A stretch of 64,000 nt of DNA, taken from positions 1,240,001-1,304,000 of the forward strand of contig NZ_VISE01000001.1 in assembly GCF_007827275.1 (NCBI RefSeq), written 5' to 3'. The notes beneath the pieces are model-generated. The model saw nothing but the letters and a program-made list of their open reading frames with translations. It had not been told where the DNA came from and searched no databases. The position numbers and the translations under genes are program-made. Shown here one piece after another: positions 56,542-64,000 of the stretch. The DNA is from Gillisia sp. Hel_I_86. GTDB taxonomy: Bacteria; Bacteroidota; Bacteroidia; Flavobacteriales; Flavobacteriaceae. How positions within the stretch are numbered: the stretch's first letter is position 1; each line of letters opens with the position of its first letter.

Positions 56542-58947
56542 TTACAAACTATACCTCACCGCCAAAATTAAATTCCTACCAGCGGCCGAGATTCCTGAAG
56601 AATAAGTCCTATACAGCTGGTCCGTGATGTTCTCTAGAGAAATGGTTGCTGTCCAATTTTCTGAAAGAAGGTATTGTCCCGTGAAACTTAAAGTATACCA
56701 ACCTGCGAAATAAGGATTTCCATTGCTATCCATGGCATATAAATAAGCCTTGTCCTGTTCTGAAGGAGCTAGCTCCGCGAAATCCAATTTTCCATTATAT
56801 TCTGAAAACAGGTCCAGTTTCAACCTATTCTTGTTCCAGACCAAATGCGTGTTTCCATAAAGCGGTGCAGCATGTCTAAGCGGTGCTTTACTTCCATCCT
56901 CCTGTTCCTCTTTTCCTTTGGTAATTGTAATTTGAGAGACAAGTTTTAAGTTGTTCAGCAATTTTGCTTCCAATCCTCCTTCAAACCCATAAACATAGGC
57001 GCTAGCCGCATTTTGTATCGCCTGTACCCTATTCGGTTCTCCTTGGTATTCGATGGTCGTTCTTCCATCCATCGTATAATCCCGCCTTACCATCGCATCA
57101 TCCAAATAGGTGTAAAAAGTAGCTAGGTCTAAAATGAAACCTTCAAACAAATGCCATTTTACGCCCATTTCCCCATTGTAGGCGTATTCTGGTTTCAGGT
57201 TGGGATTTGGCGTAACAACAGCGCCCGGCTCAGAATCGAATATCTTTCCGATATCATCAATATTCGGTGCGCGAAATGCGGTAGATAGATTCAATTTCCA
57301 CTCTGTATTCTTGTTTTGTTGCCAACTAAGCCCGGCACTCCCCGTAAGGGCTCCCGTATTAATGTTAGCATTGCTAAAAGGAAAATCATAAACCGAAGCC
57401 GGGAAATCTGCTTTGATAATAATATGATTGTAACGCAATCCAGATTGCAAACTTAAAGCTTCGTTCAGTTTCCAATTATAACTGGAATAAGCCGCTAAGG
57501 ATTGCCAGGTGGCCCCATCGGGATATCTGGAAGCATTTCGCCCCATTTCACTGGTTAAAATATTCCTATTTGCTCCAGTTGAGCTCACAATATCCAAAAC
57601 ATATTCCATCCCATAAAAAAGTTTGTCCTCACCAAAGTCTTTCTCAAAATCCAGGTTGGCAGAATAGGCAGCTACCTTTTCTTCATTTTCATAAAGCTTT
57701 TCGTCTTCAAATTTTCTATCGAAACGACTTTCTACAAAATTTTGGTACGCAGCAGTAAATTGCACTTTATCGTAGCGTTTACCATTTCCGTTTTTATTAA
57801 GGTTGAAGTTCCCCATAAACCAGGATTGTGGTCCATAATACCATTCAGCATAGCGTAAATTTCCATCCCTTTTTTGAACCAATCTATCGTATCTGGAATA
57901 GTCTGATGTCTTGGAATAGATCAATCCAAGACTAAAATCCCAATCCTCATTTGGCATAAAAGCCACTTTTTGAAGCAAGTTTATCTGATTGTAACCAGTA
58001 GGAACCTGCACTTTAGGATCTGGATTGGAAACCACCCTATCTTCTCCATTTATGCTACTTACATACTCCGGTCGCAAAAATTCATCCGGGCCATGACTTC
58101 CCATTTTAAGATCCCCAAAATCTGAATACGTAACACTGCTTAAAAAAGCCCATTTTTCGATCCCGATATTAAAATCGGCATGAGTTGTCTTTTCCTCATT
58201 GGCAGTCGCATATCTCGAATAAGCATTTACTGACAATTGTTTTTTCCCTTCAAGGGAATAAGAAGGTTTCAGCGTATAAAAATTCATTACCCCTCCAATA
58301 GCATCGCTTCCATACACTACCGATCCCGGGCCCAAAATGATCTCTGCCCGCTCCACAGCGAGGGGATCTATGGAAATGATGTTTTGGATGTTTCCACTCC
58401 TAAAAATTGCGGTATTCATACGCACCCCATCCACTGCAATTAACAATCTATTGGTCGAAAAACCTCGAATCATGGGGCTTCCTCCTCCCAACTGACTTTT
58501 TTGAACATATACATTCCCCGAACTTTCCATAAGATCTGCGGCAGTTTGAGCATTGGAAAAAGCTATTTCTTCTGAAGATAAACTTACTATTCTTTGTGGG
58601 ATGTCTTTTTTCTCCTGCTGAAATTTGGCCACAGAAAGCACTACTTCCTGCAACATGTTTTCATCTTGTAATAAAAAGACCTTGCTACTTGTACTTATTT
58701 CCGATTTCAACATACGCTTCTCCAAATGCGAAATATGCTTAAAAATCAATACCTCATCTAAATTGAATTTCGAAATATCTGCCCTCCCATTTAAATTGGT
58801 AATGCTGTTCTTGGTTTTACCAATATTATAGATGGCCACATTCACCAATGGTTCTTTTGAATCCTGATCCAAAACAACAATTTCCTGAGCCCGAAGGCCA
58901 GAAACAACAATTAAAAAACAAAAAAGGGCAAGGTGGGAAAATCGCAT
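56542..58947 (-). CDS. TonB-dependent receptor
   Basis: An 801-residue outer-membrane receptor. A signal peptide (GLRAQ) is followed by a short carboxypeptidase-like beta-sandwich (IVVLDQDSKEPLVNVAIYN), then the plug (DLMESSGNVYVQKSQLGGGS, then MIRGFSTNRLLIAVDGVRMN) and a barrel ending with the aromatic RNLILAVRYSL. The type resembles ferric-siderophore or haem receptors of the CirA branch; the ligand is not legible. It starts right after recO with no gap and is probably cotranscribed. Confidence 0.93.
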   Translation of the reverse strand: MRFSHLALFCFLIVVSGLRAQEIVVLDQDSKEPLVNVAIYNIGKTKNSITNLNGRADISKFNLDEVLIFKHISHLEKRMLKSEISTSSKVFLLQDENMLQEVVLSVAKFQQEKKDIPQRIVSLSSEEIAFSNAQTAADLMESSGNVYVQKSQLGGGSPMIRGFSTNRLLIAVDGVRMNTAIFRSGNIQNIISIDPLAVERAEIILGPGSVVYGSDAIGGVMNFYTLKPSYSLEGKKQLSVNAYSRYATANEEKTTHADFNIGIEKWAFLSSVTYSDFGDLKMGSHGPDEFLRPEYVSSINGEDRVVSNPDPKVQVPTGYNQINLLQKVAFMPNEDWDFSLGLIYSKTSDYSRYDRLVQKRDGNLRYAEWYYGPQSWFMGNFNLNKNGNGKRYDKVQFTAAYQNFVESRFDRKFEDEKLYENEEKVAAYSANLDFEKDFGEDKLFYGMEYVLDIVSSTGANRNILTSEMGRNASRYPDGATWQSLAAYSSYNWKLNEALSLQSGLRYNHIIIKADFPASVYDFPFSNANINTGALTGSAGLSWQQNKNTEWKLNLSTAFRAPNIDDIGKIFDSEPGAVVTPNPNLKPEYAYNGEMGVKWHLFEGFILDLATFYTYLDDAMVRRDYTMDGRTTIEYQGEPNRVQAIQNAASAYVYGFEGGLEAKLLNNLKLVSQITITKGKEEQEDGSKAPLRHAAPLYGNTHLVWNKNRLKLDLFSEYNGKLDFAELAPSEQDKAYLYAMDSNGNPYFAGWYTLSFTGQYLLSENWTATISLENITDQLYRTYSSGISAAGRNLILAVRYSL

Positions 58948-59667
58948 TTAATTAAATATTTCGTGAAGTACGGTCAGGGATTTGGGTTTTTTAAAGGATT
59001 CTATGTGTAATTGATAATAGTTCAGCAACAATTCCAGCAATTCAGCCCTATTGGGTTTGCTGAGTTTTACTTGGCCTAGTGCCTCAAATTTTGTGCCCAA
59101 TAAAAGCTTCAAATTATTGAGCAAACCGCCACCTATACAATAAACATTTGTTTTTGAATGTTGAAACACACCATCCAGTAAATTAAAATACATGAGATTT
59201 TTTTCTGAATCTTCAGGGTAAAAACCTAGGTGCCTGGTCAATTTCAGCAAAAACAATAGATGAAAATTCGCAATGTCCGAATGTGAATCCAGCCAATTAA
59301 AGGTGTTTTCCAAATAATCATACAATTCTTCATTTTTCTCCTCTTCATGAATGGTATTCTTCAGCATTTCTGAAATAAACATCACCATGGTAGATTTAAC
59401 CACCTCGGTATGTAGGGTTTGATAATGCACTAAAATCTTGGCATCTTGCAAATATTCCAGACTCCCCTTATCTTTATGTTTCGCCACTAGCTCCAACTGT
59501 GTTAAAGGCTGAAAAAGAGAGGCTTTGAATTTTCCTTTTCTGGATTTTAGAATCCCTCGCAACATATAGGTTTTAAGCCCCGATTTTTGCGTGTAACATT
59601 TCACGATCAAATCGGCCTCTGCATATTTTAAAGCGCTTATTACAATTGCATTGGTATGAACTACCAT
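58948..59667 (-). CDS. recO: DNA repair protein RecO
   Basis: Loads RecA on SSB-coated DNA in recombinational repair. The 239 residues have the N-terminal OB fold (NAIVISALKYAEADLIVKCY, KSGLKTYMLRGILKSRKGKF) and the helical C-terminal part (LLFLLKLTRHLGFYPE). The zinc-binding cysteines of some RecO types are absent. It lies directly upstream of the TonB receptor gene. Confidence 0.9.
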   Translation of the reverse strand: MVVHTNAIVISALKYAEADLIVKCYTQKSGLKTYMLRGILKSRKGKFKASLFQPLTQLELVAKHKDKGSLEYLQDAKILVHYQTLHTEVVKSTMVMFISEMLKNTIHEEEKNEELYDYLENTFNWLDSHSDIANFHLLFLLKLTRHLGFYPEDSEKNLMYFNLLDGVFQHSKTNVYCIGGGLLNNLKLLLGTKFEALGQVKLSKPNRAELLELLLNYYQLHIESFKKPKSLTVLHEIFN

Positions 59668-59693
59668 GGCTAAAATTTTGCGGAAAGATAAAT

Positions 59694-59720
59694 AAAAAAG
59701 CCGCTAATAGCGGCTTTCTT
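59694..59720 (-). terminator. Rho-independent terminator after gdhA
   Basis: On the minus strand a perfect AAAGCCGCT/AGCGGCTTT stem with a short loop and a T run, 21 bp after the gdhA stop. Confidence 0.88.
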
Positions 59721-59741
59721 AATTCTATAATATAAGTGAAA

Positions 59742-61085
59742 TTATACTACTCCCTGCGCAAGCATAGCATCTGCTACCTTTACGAAACCAGCGATGTTCG
59801 CTCCTTTCACGTAATCTACATTTCCATTTCCATCGCTTCCGTACTCCACACATGCATCATGAATATTTTTCATGATCTCATGAAGTTTTTTATCTACATC
59901 TTCTGCTGTCCAGTTGTATCTCATTGAGTTTTGGGACATCTCAAGACCAGATGTTGCTACCCCTCCTGCGTTGGAAGCTTTTCCGGGAGAGAACAAAATA
60001 TTAGCTTTTTGGAAAATTTCAATAGCCTCTGGGGTAGTTGGCATGTTAGCACCTTCTCCAACCAATTTGCAACCATTTTTTACCAATTGCTTGGCATCGT
60101 CTTCGTGCAGTTCATTTTGGGTAGCACATGGCAAAGCGATATCACATTTGGTACTCCACGGAGTTTCTCCTTCGAAATATTTAGCGCTTTTAAATTTATC
60201 GGCATATTCAGAAATTCTACCACGCTTTTCATTCTTAAGTTCCATTACAAATGCCAATTTTTCAGCATCTATCCCAGTCTCATCTAGGATATATCCACCA
60301 GAATCGGACATGGTGATCACTTTAGCTCCAAGTTGCGTCGCTTTTTCTGCAGCGTACTGCGCAACATTCCCAGAACCTGATATTACTACTCTTTTTCCCT
60401 CCAACTTATCTCCTTTTAAAGCCAACATGTTTTGTGCGAAATAAACATTTCCGTACCCTGTTGCTTCTGGACGAATTAACGAACCTCCATAAGAACGCCC
60501 TTTTCCAGTAAGGATCCCGGTAAATTCATTTCTAATGCGCTTGTATTGTCCAAACAAGAATCCAATCTCACGACCACCAACTCCTATATCTCCTGCAGGC
60601 ACATCTGTATCTGCTCCAATGTGGCGTTGTAGTTCGGTCATAAAACTTTGGCAAAATTTCATTACTTCATTATCGGATTTTCCTTTTGGGTCAAAATCCG
60701 ATCCTCCTTTACCACCACCCATTGGCAATGTGGTTAAGCTGTTTTTGAAAACCTGCTCGAAAGCCAGGAATTTCAAAACACTAAGGTTGACAGTTGGGTG
60801 AAAACGCAAACCACCTTTGTAAGGTCCAATAGCAGAGTTCATTTGGATTCTGAAACCCCTGTTTATTTGTGTATTTCCTTTATCGTCCAACCATGGCACC
60901 CTGAACATGACTATGCGCTCTGGTTCCACCATTCGCTCTAAAAGCATGGCATTCTGGTATTTTTTGTTTTTTTCTATAAATGGGATTACCGTTTCGGCAA
61001 CCTCATGTACGGCTTGCATAAATTCTGGTTCGTTCTGATTTCTTTTAGAAACCACCTCCAAAAAGTCTTTTACACTTTGCTCCAT
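59742..61085 (-). CDS. gdhA: Glutamate dehydrogenase (NADP type)
   Basis: Makes glutamate from 2-oxoglutarate and ammonia. The 447-residue hexameric (small) type is complete. The catalytic lysine is in LPMGGGKGGSDFDPKG, the substrate region in SAIGPYKGGLRFHP, and the nucleotide-binding GSGNVAQYAAEKATQ. Length and sequence fit E. coli GdhA. A promoter box lies 45 bp upstream. Confidence 0.97.
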   Translation of the reverse strand: MEQSVKDFLEVVSKRNQNEPEFMQAVHEVAETVIPFIEKNKKYQNAMLLERMVEPERIVMFRVPWLDDKGNTQINRGFRIQMNSAIGPYKGGLRFHPTVNLSVLKFLAFEQVFKNSLTTLPMGGGKGGSDFDPKGKSDNEVMKFCQSFMTELQRHIGADTDVPAGDIGVGGREIGFLFGQYKRIRNEFTGILTGKGRSYGGSLIRPEATGYGNVYFAQNMLALKGDKLEGKRVVISGSGNVAQYAAEKATQLGAKVITMSDSGGYILDETGIDAEKLAFVMELKNEKRGRISEYADKFKSAKYFEGETPWSTKCDIALPCATQNELHEDDAKQLVKNGCKLVGEGANMPTTPEAIEIFQKANILFSPGKASNAGGVATSGLEMSQNSMRYNWTAEDVDKKLHEIMKNIHDACVEYGSDGNGNVDYVKGANIAGFVKVADAMLAQGVV

Positions 61086-61130
61086 AGTATAGTGCTAAAT
61101 TGTTAATTATAACGTTTTCGTAATTAATTG

Positions 61131-61165
61131 CAAATATAAATTTTATATGAAGAAGTACCTTCAAA
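61131..61165 (-). promoter_or_regulatory. Promoter for gdhA (TTTG-N23-TATATTTG)
   Basis: On the minus strand a TTTG at 61162-61165, a 23-nt spacer and TATATTTG at 61131-61138, ending 45 bp before the ATG. Confidence 0.55.
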
Positions 61166-61253
61166 TTTTGAATTTTCATATAATATTAACTCTTTATACG
61201 GCTAGTAGATATAAGTAGTATTAATAATTATATCTTCGTTATTTCCATTTTTA

Positions 61254-61261
61254 TATATTTG
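61254..61261 (+). promoter_or_regulatory. TANNTTTG -7 box for the 61284 gene
   Basis: TATATTTG ends 22 bp before the ATG at 61284. No -33 box clearly seen. Confidence 0.45.
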
Positions 61262-61283
61262 TTTATACATCAACTCGTTGTGT

Positions 61284-62060
61284 ATGGTAAGACCCCCGCT
61301 TATTATTTTGATCTTATTCCTCCTTCTTTTCTGTAAAGAACGTGGTTTTGCCCAACTCGGGATTTCTCACGAAATTGGAGTATTGGTAGGGCCTACCTCC
61401 TTTTTGACAGATTACGGGGAGCGCTACGACCTACAAAATAATATAAGTAACTCCGGAATAGGAATAGGCCTCGTGCATTACCTGAATTTTGCCTACAGGG
61501 CCGAGTGTAATTGCTATAGTGTGGACAGATATTTCAACGATCATTTTAAAATTAGAACCGAATTGGACTATTTTAAGACAAATTTGGAGCACATTGGCCC
61601 GGTCGCAGATAAAAATACGCTTGGTGGTAAACTCCTAAGAGGAATGCACGGTAAAACCCAAACCTTTGAAATTGGAACACATTTAGAGTATTACCCACTG
61701 AGCATTCGCGATTACAGTGCTTTCTCTTATCTCTTTATGCCTTTTGTTAGTTTAGGTGTTCACTTTGTGAATTATAACCCTGATGCCTATTCAGATTTTG
61801 GGCCTTTAAGCGATCCTAATAATATTTTCCCAACTTTTGTAGGAGGAATAGATTTAGATGGGGGTTCTACTTGGGCTATCGTGGGAATTGCGGGGACCAG
61901 ATATAAAATAAGCCCGGTTGCAGATATCTTGATTGAAGGCAGGTTTCAATATTACGACGTAGATTGGATAGATGGATTGAATATAGATGCGCCACAAAAC
62001 AAATATAACGATATGGTTTTCTGGCTGAACTTCGGATTTATCTATTACCTAAATTATTAA
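61284..62060 (+). CDS. Outer-membrane-type protein, THC0290_0291-like
   Basis: From the ATG at 61284 the protein is 258 residues with a signal peptide ending GFAQLG. The mature part is barrel-like: ISHEIGVLVGPTSFLTDYGE, a variable middle, and TRYKISPVADILIEGRFQYY. I recall a small flavobacterial family (THC0290_0291) with this start, named but without function. The gene is monocistronic with its own -7 box and a terminator shared with the convergent gene. Confidence 0.6.
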   Translation: MVRPPLIILILFLLLFCKERGFAQLGISHEIGVLVGPTSFLTDYGERYDLQNNISNSGIGIGLVHYLNFAYRAECNCYSVDRYFNDHFKIRTELDYFKTNLEHIGPVADKNTLGGKLLRGMHGKTQTFEIGTHLEYYPLSIRDYSAFSYLFMPFVSLGVHFVNYNPDAYSDFGPLSDPNNIFPTFVGGIDLDGGSTWAIVGIAGTRYKISPVADILIEGRFQYYDVDWIDGLNIDAPQNKYNDMVFWLNFGFIYYLNY

Positions 62061-62063
62061 AGC

Positions 62064-62096
62064 AAAAAAGGTCTCAACCAAGTTGATACCTTTTCT
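62064..62096. terminator. Bidirectional terminator between convergent genes
   Basis: AAAAGGTCTCAAC/GTTGATACCTTTT with a three-base loop, one mismatch. It would stop transcripts from both the 61284 gene and the trans-sulfuration gene. Confidence 0.8.
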
Positions 62097-62118
62097 TATA
62101 ATTATATTTCGGGATACT

Positions 62119-63261
62119 CTATCCCAAAGCTTGTTTTAAATCTTCAATAAGATCCTCATCATCTTCGATCCCTACACTTAATCGAATTAAAGAATCTACC
62201 ACTCCTGTTTTCTCCCTTTCCTCTTTGGGAATAGAGGCATGCGTCATACTAGCTGGATGACCAGCTAAAGACTCCACACCCCCAAGGGATTCAGCTAAAG
62301 TGAAAACTTTTAGGTTTTCTATAACCTTAATGGCACTTTCCAAAGTTTTTTCTGAAGTGGTAAAAGAGATCATTCCTCCAAAACCGTTCATTTGCGCTTT
62401 TGCGATATCATGATTTGGATGATCTTCGAAACCAGGCCAGTACACCTTATCTACTTTAGGATGGGATTTTAAGAACTTTGCCACTTTTTCTCCATTCTCA
62501 CAATGCCTTTGCATTCTAATATGAAGGGTTTTAATTCCCCTAAGTACTAAAAAGCTGTCTTGTGGCCCACAAACGGCACCACTTGCATTTTGAACAAAAT
62601 ACAATCTATCTGCAAGTTCTTTATCCTTAACAACAAGAGAACCCATTACTACATCGCTATGCCCTCCTAAATATTTAGTGGCACTATGCATTACTATATC
62701 TGCGCCTAAATCCAACGGAAGTTGCAAATACGGTGTAGCAAACGTATTGTCTACCGCCAATAAAATATGGTGTTTTTTAGCAAGCTTGGAACACGCAACA
62801 ATATCAATAATATTCATCATCGGGTTTGTAGGCGTTTCTACCCATAATAACTTTGTGTTCTCGTTGATATGTTCCTCGATCTTGGATACATCTTGCATTC
62901 CAACAAAATGAAATTTAAGGCCAAGTCCTTCAAAAATCTTTGTAAAAAGTCTATAAGAACCTCCATAAAGATCATTTGTAGAGATGATCCCGTCACCGGG
63001 CTTGAATAATTTCATAACTGCGTCTATCGCTGCCAATCCAGAGCCGAAAGCAAGTCCGAATTCTCCATTTTCAATACTGGCAAGCGCATTCTCCAATGCA
63101 GATCTTGTTGGATTTCCACTACGCGAATATTCAAAGCCTTTATGTCCACCAGGAGTAGTTTGAGAATACGTGCTGGTTTGATAGATTGGAGGCATTACAG
63201 AACCGTATGCGGGATCTATATTATGTTGCCCTCCATGGATAGTTTTAGTGTTGAATTTCAT
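62119..63261 (-). CDS. Cystathionine gamma-synthase/trans-sulfuration PLP enzyme
   Basis: A 380-residue PLP enzyme of the MetB/MetC/MetZ family. Visible are YSRSGNPTRSALE near residue 45, the cofactor strand ILLAVDNTFATPYLQLPLDLG, and the Schiff-base lysine in VMHSATKYLGGHSDVVMG. The C-terminal SLGGVESLAGHPASMTHAS is diagnostic of the family. Which step (cystathionine synthesis, lysis or direct sulfhydrylation) cannot be told by motif alone; cystathionine gamma-synthase is likely. It is monocistronic. Confidence 0.9.
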   Translation of the reverse strand: MKFNTKTIHGGQHNIDPAYGSVMPPIYQTSTYSQTTPGGHKGFEYSRSGNPTRSALENALASIENGEFGLAFGSGLAAIDAVMKLFKPGDGIISTNDLYGGSYRLFTKIFEGLGLKFHFVGMQDVSKIEEHINENTKLLWVETPTNPMMNIIDIVACSKLAKKHHILLAVDNTFATPYLQLPLDLGADIVMHSATKYLGGHSDVVMGSLVVKDKELADRLYFVQNASGAVCGPQDSFLVLRGIKTLHIRMQRHCENGEKVAKFLKSHPKVDKVYWPGFEDHPNHDIAKAQMNGFGGMISFTTSEKTLESAIKVIENLKVFTLAESLGGVESLAGHPASMTHASIPKEEREKTGVVDSLIRLSVGIEDDEDLIEDLKQALG

Positions 63262-63277
63262 AAATAAATATTTGTCG

Positions 63278-63285
63278 CAAATGTA
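63278..63285 (-). promoter_or_regulatory. TANNTTTG -7 box for the trans-sulfuration gene
   Basis: The minus strand reads TACATTTG, ending 16 bp before the ATG at 63261. Confidence 0.45.
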
Positions 63286-63352
63286 CTACTCGTATTGGGG
63301 AACTACAAAATAGCACGTACCTTTATCCCGAATTTAACATAGAAATCCCATT

Positions 63353-64000
63353 GTGAAAAAACTGGTTTTAGTCCTGACACTTAACTTATTGTTCCTTGGC
63401 TGCAATAAAGATGTTCCCAAATTAAGTTTTGATGAACTGAATATCGAGCAAGTTTCTGAAATGAACTGCAATCCAGAAGAAGAAAATTGCACCTTTATTG
63501 GCATTAAAGTTCCTTGGGCAATGGGAAAAGACACCAGAAGCAACTTATTGAACAGTCACATAGAAGATCATATAATTAAACTGATCGATTACCAGGATGC
63601 CAAGGAATTAAATTCGCTGGAAAACTTGGCACAAACCTTTATTGACGACTATGAAGCTAGCGCCAAAGAGTTCGCAGAATACAATATTCCTTGGGAGGCA
63701 TTTGTGGAAGGAAAGGTTACTTATGAATCTGAAAAACTGATCTCTATTCAATTCGATCTCGCGCTATTTACTGGTGGCGCCCACGGCTATACGAGCATTA
63801 CTTTTTTGAATTTTAATCCCGAAACGGGTAGGTTACTTTCCAATAAAGAATTGTTCTCGCAGGATTTTAAAGATTTTGCTGAAAAAAGGTTCAGAAAGAA
63901 TAATGATATTCCAGAGAATGAATCCATCAACAGTACCGGTTTCTTTTTTGAAGGTGATAAATTTCAACTTCCACAAAATATCGGGTTTTATCCAAATAAA
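63353..64000 (+). CDS. DUF3298/DUF4163-like lipoprotein, N-terminal part (runs off the edge)
   Basis: An open frame starts at GTG 63353 and continues for 216 codons to the window edge. The N-terminus KKLVLVLTLNLLFLGCNK is a lipoprotein signal. A later stretch FDLALFTGGAHGYTSITFLN and then PETGRLLSNKELF is the hallmark of DUF3298/DUF4163 proteins (RsiV-like). These are exported and of poorly known role; some bind lysozyme. No ATG lies nearby in frame, so GTG is the likely start. Confidence 0.8.
   Translation, partial: MKKLVLVLTLNLLFLGCNKDVPKLSFDELNIEQVSEMNCNPEEENCTFIGIKVPWAMGKDTRSNLLNSHIEDHIIKLIDYQDAKELNSLENLAQTFIDDYEASAKEFAEYNIPWEAFVEGKVTYESEKLISIQFDLALFTGGAHGYTSITFLNFNPETGRLLSNKELFSQDFKDFAEKRFRKNNDIPENESINSTGFFFEGDKFQLPQNIGFYPNK

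Overview
The window is AT-rich bacterial DNA from the Bacteroidetes, almost certainly a Flavobacteriaceae close to the marine Gramella/Gillisia/Salegentibacter group. The signs are several TANNTTTG -7 promoter boxes, few Shine-Dalgarno sites, an Oar-type and a second TonB receptor, fused CzcA-TolC efflux genes, and flavobacterial protein families (SCO1, DUF1111, DUF3108, TerB-DnaJ, RimK module). The placement rests on gene content and motifs; no search was possible. I see no prophage, CRISPR array, insertion sequence or integrase.

Layout. 0-8 kb: a truncated DUF3095 gene, a secreted M28 peptidase, a class V aminotransferase, the NAD-salvage pair pncB-pncA with a heptamer tandem repeat upstream, tRNA-Asn, and rseP. 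8-13.5 kb: SCO1, the iron uptake set feoA-feoB plus a 49-residue Cys-rich partner, a ZIP transporter and a DtxR/MntR-type regulator with a palindromic operator. 13.5-19 kb: DnaJ/TerB protein, bacilliredoxin, plsC-like acyltransferase and HD hydrolase, separated by long repeat-filled spacers. 19-27 kb: an Oar-like TonB receptor, then a four-gene run DUF3108 - tryptophan 2,3-dioxygenase - M23 peptidase - pgi. 27-30 kb: tyrosine catabolism (hppD, hmgA). 30-42 kb: metal homeostasis: P1B ATPase, CHRD lipoprotein, Fur/Zur regulator, a wrecked CzcCBA-type efflux operon, and an intact three-gene set (di-heme oxidoreductase, Rieske protein, porin) whose promoter carries the same palindrome as the DtxR-type gene. 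42-49 kb: patatin phospholipase with barrel, uvrC, and a RimK module (zinc protease, RimK, aspartoacylase-like) followed by 5-formyl-THF cyclo-ligase. 49-64 kb: PAS histidine kinase and response regulator, lspA, dksA-like, ileS, TonB receptor, recO, gdhA, an outer-membrane protein, a trans-sulfuration enzyme and a partial DUF3298-like lipoprotein.

Most notable: (1) the efflux operon at 33752-39045 carries four amber codons, four +1 homopolymer frameshifts and several mostly in-frame internal deletions; (2) a TTTAG-N6-CTAAA palindrome links the DtxR-type regulator to the DUF1111-Rieske-porin operon, a plausible metal-controlled surface redox system; (3) the long spacers are built from inverted REP/REPIN-like repeats, including a 79-bp element present as two inverted copies about 13 kb apart (76/79 identical) and a structured element that directly follows the stop codons of two unrelated genes.
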